A stretch of 64,000 bases of DNA, from contig JACKDL010000002.1 in assembly GCA_020633555.1 (NCBI GenBank), forward strand, positions 248,001-312,000, read 5' to 3'. This document shows, piece by piece, positions 57,034-64,000 of the stretch. The stretch's first letter is position 1. Every line of letters begins with the position of its first letter. This stretch comes from Myxococcales bacterium (lineage in GTDB: Bacteria; Myxococcota_A; Bradymonadia; UBA7976; UBA1532). The notes beneath the pieces were generated by a model. The model did no database searches. It saw nothing but the letters and a program-made list of their open reading frames with translations, and was not told the DNA's origin. The translations under genes and the position numbers were made by a program.

Positions 57034-57692
57034 TCGCGGCTGGCCAGGAAGGCGTTGGTGCGGGCGAAGTGGCCGCAGCCGAAGAAGCCGCGGTGGGCCG
57101 ACAGGGGCGAGGGGTGGGGGGCCGTGAGCACCAGGTGGCGGTCGGGGTCGATCATGCTGGCCTTGCGGCCCGCCGCCGAGCCCCACAGCAGGAACACCAG
57201 GCCCTGGCGGCGCTCGGCCAGCGCCTGGATGGCGGCGTCGGTGAAGCGCTCCCAGCCCTGGCCGCGGTGGCTGTTGGCCTGACGGGCCCGCACGCTGAGC
57301 GCCGTGTTGAGCAGCAGCACCCCCTGGCGGGCCCAGTGGGTCAGGTCGCCGTGGGGCGGCTTGGGGATGCCGATCTCGGTGTTGATCTCGATCAACATGT
57401 TCATGAGCGAGGGGGGGATGCGCACGCCCCGCCGGACGCTGAAGGCCAGCCCGTGGGCCTGCCCGGGGCCGTGGTAGGGGTCCTGGCCCAGGATCACCAC
57501 CCGCACCTGGTGGAAGGGCGTGAGGTCGAAGGCCGCGAACATCTCCTGGCCGGGGGGGTACACGACGTGCTGGGCGCGCTCCTGAACAAGAAACCTTTTC
57601 AGTTCATGCATGTAGGGCTGCTCGAACTCGGCGCCGAGGGCGGCGAGCCACGAGGGCTCCAGGCGGGGCTGCGGGGGCGGCACGTCATGCAT
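57000..57692 (-). CDS. ung: Uracil-DNA glycosylase, family 1
   Basis: A 230-residue base-excision repair enzyme. The water-activating loop GQDPYHGPGQAHGLAFSV carries D71. The leucine-insertion loop is APHPSPLSAHRGFFGC and the uracil-recognition strand is LLLNTALSVR. Length and motifs match family-1 Ung. I chose ATG 57692; the open frame continues upstream into non-coding sequence. It is convergent with pcp, with overlapping ends. Confidence 0.93.
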   Translation of the reverse strand: MHDVPPPQPRLEPSWLAALGAEFEQPYMHELKRFLVQERAQHVVYPPGQEMFAAFDLTPFHQVRVVILGQDPYHGPGQAHGLAFSVRRGVRIPPSLMNMLIEINTEIGIPKPPHGDLTHWARQGVLLLNTALSVRARQANSHRGQGWERFTDAAIQALAERRQGLVFLLWGSAAGRKASMIDPDRHLVLTAPHPSPLSAHRGFFGCGHFARTNAFLASRDQAPIDWSIPA

Positions 57693-57888
57693 GCCCTGGG
57701 GTGTACCGCATCTGGCGTGCCGCCGCGACGGGGTGGGGCGGTGGCGGCCGCCGGGGCAGTGCGACGGTCCGGGCCTGCGGCGGCTCTGGCTTGCATTCGC
57801 CGGCTGCGCCCCGTAACCCGACCCGTAACCCAACCCGGCGCGCGGGCGTTGTCCCGGCAAGCACGAAGTCGACCTTGGAGCCTCTGAG

Positions 57889-59346
57889 ATGCGTGAGATC
57901 ATTGAGACCGACGTGGCGATCATCGGCGCGGGATCGGCGGGCCTGCCCGCCCGGCGCGAGGCCGAGAAGGCGGGCGCCCGCACGGTGCTGATCGAGGGCG
58001 GCCCCTTCGGCACCACCTGCGCCCGGGTGGGGTGCATGCCCAGCAAGCTGCTCATCGCCGCCGCCGACGCCGCGCACCACATCCGCCACGCGCCGCAGTT
58101 CGGCGTGCACGGGGGCGAAGTGCGGGTGGACGCGCCCGCCGTCTTCGACCGGGTGCGCCGGGAGCGCGACCGCTTCGCGGGCTTCGTGGTCGAGGCCACC
58201 GAAGCCATCGAGCCTGGCCAGCGCATCCAGGGCTGGGCGAAGCTGGTGGAGCCCACGGTGCTGGAGGTGGGCGAGGACGGCCCGATCGTGAAGGCGAAGA
58301 GCGTGGTGATCGCCACCGGGTCTTCGCTGTGGTTGCCGCCGCCGCTGCGGGGCGTGCGCGACGCGCTGCTCGACAACGAGAAGGTCTTCGAGCTCGACGC
58401 GGTGCCCGAGACCCTGGCGGTGGTGGGCGCGGGCGTCATCGGCCTGGAGCTGGGTCAGGCGCTGGCGCGCTTGGGCAGCAAGGTCACTGTGTTCAGCTTC
58501 GACGACCAGCTCGGGCCCATCACCGATCCGGTGGTGCGCGGCGCCATCCACGAGGCCTTCGCCGCCCAGTTCGAGCTGGCGCTGGACACCGAGGTCACCG
58601 GCGCCGAGGTGGTGGAGGGCGGCATCGCCCTGAGCTGGCGCCGGCGGGACGGCAGCGCCCAGGGGCAGCAGGTGTTCGCCCAGGTGCTGGCGGCCACCGG
58701 CCGGCGGCCCAACCTGAGCGGGTTGGACCTGGCGCGATTCGGGGCGACCTCCGACCGCCTGGGGGTGCCCGCCCACGACCCCATGACCATGCAGGTGGGC
58801 GACCTGCCCGTGTTCATCGCCGGCGACGTCACCAACGATCGCCCGCTGCTGCACGAGGCCAGCGACGGCGGCCGGATCGCCGGGATCAACGCGGGCCGTG
58901 TGGCGCTGGGCAAGCCCGCGCGGGCGTTCGAGCGGCGGGTGCCCCTGTCGGTGGTCTTCACCGATCCGCAGATGGGGATGGTGGGCGAGTCCCACCGGGC
59001 GCTGACGGCAGCGGGCGTGGACTTCGCGGTGGGCGAGGTGAGCTTCAAGAACCAGGGCCGCGCGCGGGTGATGGGGCGCAACCTGGGCCACGCGCGGATC
59101 TACGCCGAGCGCCGCCAGGGGCGCATCCTGGGCGCCGAGCTGTTCGGGCCCGGGGTGGAGCACATGAGCCACCTGCTGGCCTGGGCGGTGGGCGCCGACA
59201 TGACGGTCACCCGGGCGCTGCAGATGCCGTTCTACCACCCGGTGGTCGAGGAGGGGCTGCGCACGGCCCTGCGGGATCTGGCCCACGGGCTGCGGCTGCT
59301 GGACCACGCCGAGATCAAGTGCGTGGACTGTCCTCCGGGCTCGTGA
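57889..59346 (+). CDS. Dihydrolipoyl dehydrogenase-like flavoprotein
   Basis: A 485-residue pyridine nucleotide-disulfide oxidoreductase. The FAD motif is IIGAGSAGLPARR, the redox-active pair is TCARVGCMPSK, the NAD motif is VVGAGVIGLELG and the FAD 2 motif is FIAGDVTND. The C-terminal active-site His-Glu pair is in YHPVVEEGL. Redox pair and C-terminal HPxxEE are those of dihydrolipoyl dehydrogenases, but no lipoyl complex genes are near, so a free-standing role is possible. Its 3' end overlaps the convergent GGDEF/EAL gene by 32 bases. Confidence 0.87.
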   Translation: MREIIETDVAIIGAGSAGLPARREAEKAGARTVLIEGGPFGTTCARVGCMPSKLLIAAADAAHHIRHAPQFGVHGGEVRVDAPAVFDRVRRERDRFAGFVVEATEAIEPGQRIQGWAKLVEPTVLEVGEDGPIVKAKSVVIATGSSLWLPPPLRGVRDALLDNEKVFELDAVPETLAVVGAGVIGLELGQALARLGSKVTVFSFDDQLGPITDPVVRGAIHEAFAAQFELALDTEVTGAEVVEGGIALSWRRRDGSAQGQQVFAQVLAATGRRPNLSGLDLARFGATSDRLGVPAHDPMTMQVGDLPVFIAGDVTNDRPLLHEASDGGRIAGINAGRVALGKPARAFERRVPLSVVFTDPQMGMVGESHRALTAAGVDFAVGEVSFKNQGRARVMGRNLGHARIYAERRQGRILGAELFGPGVEHMSHLLAWAVGADMTVTRALQMPFYHPVVEEGLRTALRDLAHGLRLLDHAEIKCVDCPPGS

Positions 59347-61528
59347 TCGGACACTGAATCCTCGCCTCGAAGGCCTCGACCTCGAGCGGGCGGTCGAACA
59401 GGAAGCCCTGCACCGTGTCGCAGCCCAGCTCGCGCAGGGCGGCGGCCTGCGCCTCGGTCTCCACGCCTTCGCCCTGCGCCGTCAGGCCCAGCGCGTGGGC
59501 CATGTCGACGGTGGCCTTGACGATGGCGCGGTCGGAGGCGCGATCGCAGGTCCCCTTCACGAACTCCCGCGGGATCTTCAGCTTGCGCACATGCAGCCGC
59601 TGCAGGGTGAGCAGCGACGAGTAGCCCGTCCCGAAGTCATCCACCACGAGCGGCAGATCGCCCGCGCGCAGGGCGGCCAGGTTACTGCGCACCAGGGCGC
59701 GGTCGTGGTCCACCACCGCCGTCTCGGTGAGCTCCAGCTCCACCGCCTGGGCGGGCAGATCCCGGTCGCCCAGGTGGCGGATCACCGCCGCGCCGAAGCC
59801 GTCCTGGAGGAGCTGGGTGGGGGAGACGTTGATGGCCACCGTGCCCTCGAACCGGTGGCGCACCCGCCAGCGCTCCAGGGCCTCGACGGCGTTGGTGAAG
59901 ACCCACCACCCCAAGCGGGGCATCAGGCCCGCCTGCTCGGCCAGCGGCACGAACAGGCCCGGCGAGACGTCGCCCAACTCGGGGTTGCGCCAGCGGAGCA
60001 GGGCCTCGGCGCCCACCAGGCGCAGATCAGCCAGGTCCCAGACGGGCTGGAACACCAGCCTCAGCTCGTCGTGATCGATGGCCAACGGCAGGGCCTGCAG
60101 CAGGCGGATGCGGCGGTCCACGTCCCGGCCGATCTCGCTGGCGTACCAGGGCAGCGCCTCTGCGTCGGTGCGGTCCGGCTCCTGCGCCCAGATCAGCGCC
60201 TGGTGCGCGCGCTCGATGACCACCTGGGGGCTGACCCGGCGGTCGAAGCGGGCCAGCCCCACGTCGATCCGCGCGAGGTGAGGCTCCGCGTCCGGGTCGA
60301 GGGTCAGGGGCAGCCCGGCCCGCAGGGTGCGGGCGAGCCCCTCGGCGGCGACGAGCCCGTTGGCGCCCGGGCACCACAGGGCGAACTCGCTGCCCACGAT
60401 GCGCGCCGCGACGGCCTCGGGCGGCTTGAGGGTCTGCAGGTGGTTGGCAATGGCCTGCAGCAGGAGGTCGCCGCCGGTCCAGCCGTGCCGCCCGTTGATG
60501 GTGCGCAGATCCGGGGCGTCCACGGAAAGCACGGCGCCGTCCCGGGCCAGGCTGGCCTCCATGTGGCTGGCCAGGGCGCGCCCGGTGAGCAGCTCGGTCA
60601 GGGCGTCGTGGCTCTCGAAGTGGCGGGCGCGCGCCAGGGCGGCCTGCTCGGCGCTCTCGTCCTGCAAGATGTACAGGCGCCCCAGGTCCAGGCCCGCCTC
60701 GCTCTGCGCGGGCAGGCACTCCACCGTGAAGTGGCGGGTGCCATCGGGCGAGCTCACGGGCAGGTCATGGCCGGTGCTGTGCGGGGGGATGCTCAGCAGC
60801 GCCTCGGCCACCTCGGCGGTGGGGGCGCCGCGGTGCTGCCCCAGCGCGCTGATGAACGCGGGGCTGAGCCACCAGCTCTGGTTCAGGTGGACCGCGATGG
60901 GGCTGGTGCGCCCGCTGAGGGCCGCCATGACCATCGCCGAGGTGAGCTGCTCGCGCTGGATGAGATCGAGCAACACCCCCAGCGCGATGGTGGCGGGCAC
61001 GAAGACCACCAGCAGCGGCGGCATGACCTCGACGAGGAAGGCCCGGTTGGCCGCGGCGGGGAGGAAGAGCTGGGTGAGCAGCAACAGGGCGTGGCTGAAG
61101 AGCGCGACGGCGAGCCAGCCGCGCCAGCCGCGCCACCTGGGCTGGTTGAGGCGCAGGCGACGCAGCGCGACGCCGGCCGCGAAGCTGGTGAGAGCGGCCG
61201 CGACGCCGGCCCACACGCCCACGCCCCCGTGGGTGAGGCGACCGGCGACGGTGATGGCGGTGGCCAAGCCGGCGCTCGGCCCGGGCAGGACCACGCCAGC
61301 GACCGTGAGGACCACGGATCGGGCGTCGTAGATGACGCCGGGGAGGAGCTGGAGCGGCACCTGCATGCCCACCAGGGTCGTCAGCCCGAAGAGCAGCCCG
61401 CTGGTGAGCTGGGTCCGGGGGTCCTGCTGGTGCCAGCGGCGGAGGATCAGGCCGTGCAAGGTGGCCAGGCCGCCCAGCACCGCCACGTTCTGGGCGAGCT
61501 GGACGGTGAACTGGGCGGTCGACGGCAT
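59315..61528 (-). CDS. Membrane 5TMR-type GGDEF-EAL protein, probably a phosphodiesterase
   Basis: A 737-residue protein. The first 195 residues contain five to six hydrophobic helices resembling the 5TM receptor of LytS-type proteins (VVLPGPSAGLATAITVAGRL). A PAS-like stretch (about 200-280), a GGDEF domain with degenerate VGSEF (about 290-450) and an EAL domain (about 470-725) follow. The EAL catalytic set looks complete: GAEALLRW, INVSPTQL, ELTETA, DDFGTGYSSL, the Lys in RKLKIP and QGEGVET. So it is likely an active cyclic-di-GMP phosphodiesterase, with the GGDEF domain perhaps regulatory. Confidence 0.88.
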   Translation of the reverse strand: MPSTAQFTVQLAQNVAVLGGLATLHGLILRRWHQQDPRTQLTSGLLFGLTTLVGMQVPLQLLPGVIYDARSVVLTVAGVVLPGPSAGLATAITVAGRLTHGGVGVWAGVAAALTSFAAGVALRRLRLNQPRWRGWRGWLAVALFSHALLLLTQLFLPAAANRAFLVEVMPPLLVVFVPATIALGVLLDLIQREQLTSAMVMAALSGRTSPIAVHLNQSWWLSPAFISALGQHRGAPTAEVAEALLSIPPHSTGHDLPVSSPDGTRHFTVECLPAQSEAGLDLGRLYILQDESAEQAALARARHFESHDALTELLTGRALASHMEASLARDGAVLSVDAPDLRTINGRHGWTGGDLLLQAIANHLQTLKPPEAVAARIVGSEFALWCPGANGLVAAEGLARTLRAGLPLTLDPDAEPHLARIDVGLARFDRRVSPQVVIERAHQALIWAQEPDRTDAEALPWYASEIGRDVDRRIRLLQALPLAIDHDELRLVFQPVWDLADLRLVGAEALLRWRNPELGDVSPGLFVPLAEQAGLMPRLGWWVFTNAVEALERWRVRHRFEGTVAINVSPTQLLQDGFGAAVIRHLGDRDLPAQAVELELTETAVVDHDRALVRSNLAALRAGDLPLVVDDFGTGYSSLLTLQRLHVRKLKIPREFVKGTCDRASDRAIVKATVDMAHALGLTAQGEGVETEAQAAALRELGCDTVQGFLFDRPLEVEAFEARIQCPITSPEDSPRT

Positions 61529-61630
61529 GGCAGAGCCATCGGCAAGCCGCGCCCTTCGGTTGAGGCCGCTCCCGGCCCTGGGTGAGCGCGGGGGGGCGTC
61601 GGCCAGGGGGCCCGCGCCGCGCGCCCCCCA

Positions 61631-61648
61631 CCCGCGGCGGTCCGCGGG
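61631..61648 (-). terminator. GC-rich hairpin downstream of the TerB gene
   Basis: CCCGCGG (61631-61637) pairs with CCGCGGG (61642-61648) around CGGT, and flanking C and G runs extend the stem. It lies just after the TerB stop in transcription order and before the next gene on that strand. No T-run is present. Confidence 0.4.
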
Positions 61649-61690
61649 GGGCTCGGGGCCGCACGGCGCGCGCCCCGCGGCCGCCGAGGC

Positions 61691-62206
61691 CTACCGTCGG
61701 TACTTCGCGTAGCCCTCGCCGATGCGGGCCACCACGGCGGGATCCACGCCCACCTCGGCCGAGATCGCCTCCACGGCGCGCCACTCCGACGGGTGGATCA
61801 CCTCGTCGGCGGCGGCCAGCGCGAACAAGCAGTCCACCAGCTCGTGGCGCTGCGCCTCGGTGGCCAGCCGGGCGAAGATCTCGGACACCGTGGGGTCGGG
61901 CGCTCCCTTGTTGGTGACCGTCTCGAACCGGGCGATGTCGAGCACCAGATCCACCTGCATGAAGTTCAGCGAGGAGTGCTCGCTGAGCATGCGCTTCATC
62001 GAGGCCTGCTCCACGGAGCTGATGAAGCCGTCGGCGTAGGCCACGCGCCCGAGCAGGCAAGCGAAGGCGGCCAGGTAGCGGGCCTGCTCGTGGTTGTCGG
62101 CGTCGATGCCGTTGAGCACCCGCAAGAGCTTGCTGAAGGCCTCGCTGGTGGGCATGGCCTGCTCGCGCTCAGCCTTGCCAAGGCCCAGCCACTTCATGAT
62201 CCACAT
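61691..62206 (-). CDS. TerB-family tellurite resistance-like protein
   Basis: A 171-residue soluble helical protein. The pattern AFACLLGRVAYADGFISSVEQ followed by LFALAAADEVIHPSEWRAVEAIS (shown here as AYADGFIS and ADEVIHPSE) is the TerB fold signature with its paired acidic metal-binding residues. Stand-alone TerB proteins are common and their role is not settled. AGGGGGA precedes ATG 62206. No other ter gene is near. Confidence 0.82.
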   Translation of the reverse strand: MWIMKWLGLGKAEREQAMPTSEAFSKLLRVLNGIDADNHEQARYLAAFACLLGRVAYADGFISSVEQASMKRMLSEHSSLNFMQVDLVLDIARFETVTNKGAPDPTVSEIFARLATEAQRHELVDCLFALAAADEVIHPSEWRAVEAISAEVGVDPAVVARIGEGYAKYRR

Positions 62207-62514
62207 GGCGTCCCCCTGAGCGATGTGGGGGGCAGTCTACGCCCGCCGGCGGAGCGGGGGGTGCCCTTTCGCACCCACGGTCCGGTCGATCCCAATCGGG
62301 CAACGGGCCGGCACGGATCGGGCGGGGATGCCCCACCACGGAACGGCCCGTACACGCCGGCGCCAGGGGCTGGAGGGCTTGCTGGGCGCACCGCCCGTCG
62401 GGGTGCTGCCCGCGGTGGCCTGATTCCGGGGGGCGGTCGACTGCGGGTTTCGTGAGTCGCCCGCGCCATATGGTGTACACCCTGCGCCCGCCACCCCCGA
62501 AGGAGCCCCCCCCA
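62207..62514. other. Intergenic region between TerB and the desaturase
   Basis: About 300 bases lie between divergent genes. I see no gene beyond a possible 15-codon leader at its right end. A TATGGT hexamer at 62469-62474 could be a -10 element for the desaturase, but no matching -35 is evident. Confidence 0.4.
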
Positions 62515-62558
62515 ATGCTTCACTGCACGCGACGGACCCGGCCGCCCCGGTCGCTGTC

Positions 62559-62562
<4 letters not shown>
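62515..62562 (+). CDS. Possible 15-codon leader peptide coupled to the desaturase
   Basis: ATG 62515 is preceded by GAAGGAGC and starts a 15-codon frame (MLHCTRRTRPPRSLS) ending with TGA at 62560-62562, which overlaps the GTG start of the desaturase (GTGA). The best ribosome-binding site in the region belongs to this frame. It could be a real leader, or an insertion/deletion could separate the true desaturase start from its ribosome-binding site. Confidence 0.3.
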
Positions 62563-63385
<823 letters not shown>

Positions 63386-63389
<4 letters not shown>

Positions 63390-64000
63390 GCGCGCCCGTC
63401 GATCCCGTCCAGGTGCCGCTGCCGCCGTGGTTCGAGCCCGGCGGCCTGCTCGACGAGGCCACCGAGGCGGCCCGCCAGCGCCTCGAGCAGGCCATGGCGT
63501 GCGCGCGCTTCGAGCCGGGCGAGCTGATCTACGCCCTGGGCGACGAAGGTGAGTGCTTGCTCTACGTGGTCGAGGGCGAGGCGCGGGTCTTTCGCCCCGA
63601 CGGCCCGGACGGAGTGGAGCTGGACCTCGCCACGGTGGGCCCCGGCCAGACCCTGGGCGAGACCACCTTCGTCGTGCGGGGGGCGCGCACCGCGTCGGTG
63701 CAGGCCCTCACAGCCGTGACCGCGTGGCGGCTGCCCTTCGACGTCCTGGCGGCGGTCATCGCCGCGGACCCTTCCACCGGGGTCATCTACCGCCACATCG
63801 CCGAGAGCCTGGCCACCGCGAACCGCGCGGGCAACGCCGACATCGTGTCGGCGGCGGTCGAGGTGTCGCTGGCCGCGAAGCTGCTCATCACGGTCATCGC
63901 CATCCAGAGCGGCACCCTGCTGGCCGCCGGCCTGATGACCCAGCTCATGAAGCAGGTGGCGTCCACCACCATCATGCTGGTGGGCTACCTGGCCTTCATC
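63386..64000 (+). CDS. Cyclic-nucleotide-binding domain membrane protein, truncated by the window end
   Basis: The first 205 residues of a longer protein. Residues about 30-140 form a cNMP-binding (Crp-like) domain with FEPGELIYALGDEGECLLYVVEGEARVF (in part FEPGELIY and LYVVEGEARVF) and GPGQTLGETTFV. A helical stretch and at least one hydrophobic segment (SGTLLAAGLM and STTIMLVGYLAFI) follow. No helix-turn-helix is seen in the part present. It is coupled to the desaturase, so it may adjust membrane behaviour or transport in response to a nucleotide signal. Confidence 0.72.

Noticed and set aside
57693..57888. A possible RNA gene or repeat in the gap before the Lpd-like gene (CCCGTAACCC occurs twice)
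   Set aside because: The two short direct repeats are the only structure visible; no tRNA cloverleaf, strong hairpin or promoter pair could be made out.

Overview
The window is a high-GC (about 70%) chromosomal segment with dense, mostly short operons. Many start/stop codons overlap (ATGA, GTGA, TGATG). It looks like a Myxococcota or related deltaproteobacterial lineage. The reasons are thrombospondin type-3 calcium-repeat surface proteins, MYXO-CTERM-like C-terminal sorting signals, OmpA-family barrels, many Cys-rich or Asp/Ala-rich lipoproteins, a DUF1592/DUF1552 pair and degenerate GGDEF/EAL proteins. I see no rRNA, tRNA, transposase, integrase or CRISPR array, and I cannot name the species.

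Layout. 1-9.7 kb: end of an unknown gene, a GGDEF/EAL protein, then a translationally coupled pair. The first is a secreted TSP3-repeat protein with a MYXO-CTERM-like tail; the second is a barrel/TSP3/OmpA protein. A 158-bp palindromic repeat and a TPR membrane protein follow. 9.8-18.7 kb: a MFS-like membrane protein, an aldehyde dehydrogenase of the aminobutyraldehyde type and a gamma-butyrobetaine/trimethyllysine dioxygenase (a carnitine-type module), an AraC regulator, then agmatinase, a deoxyhypusine-synthase-like enzyme and arginine decarboxylase (a polyamine module). 18.8-25.7 kb: envelope proteins, an ABC-F ATPase, a lamin-tail lipoprotein, a second copy of the 158-bp repeat and decayed relatives. 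25.7-31.4 kb: uncharacterised proteins, a propeller-like protein, a CobW/COG0523 GTPase and a DTW-domain tRNA modification enzyme. 31.6-39.6 kb: a single 2670-residue gene that fuses the two-gene architecture seen at 2.5-8.0 kb. 39.8-44.6 kb: DUF1592-DUF1552-lipoprotein operon and a Tae4-like peptidoglycan amidase carrying a peptidoglycan-binding domain. 44.6-53.8 kb: an atypical ketosynthase III with a Cys-rich lipoprotein, an Ogt repair protein, a large lipoprotein and a two-gene 2-oxoacid:ferredoxin oxidoreductase with unusual subunit fusions. 53.8-64 kb: mostly housekeeping-like genes (DarP-like, thioredoxin-like, DUF938, Pcp, Ung, Lpd-like), a membrane GGDEF/EAL protein, TerB, a desaturase and a truncated cyclic-nucleotide-binding membrane protein.

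The strongest leads are (1) the paired and then fused TSP3/CTERM plus OmpA-barrel systems, where one arginine-rich stretch appears to serve both as sorting-signal tail and signal-peptide start; (2) the combined carnitine-type and polyamine gene block; (3) a Tae4-family amidase with a wall-binding domain and no visible type VI system or immunity gene; (4) a ketosynthase III lacking its His and Asn catalytic residues; and (5) the palindromic mobile-like repeat. All functional statements come from reading motifs by eye; no database search was possible.
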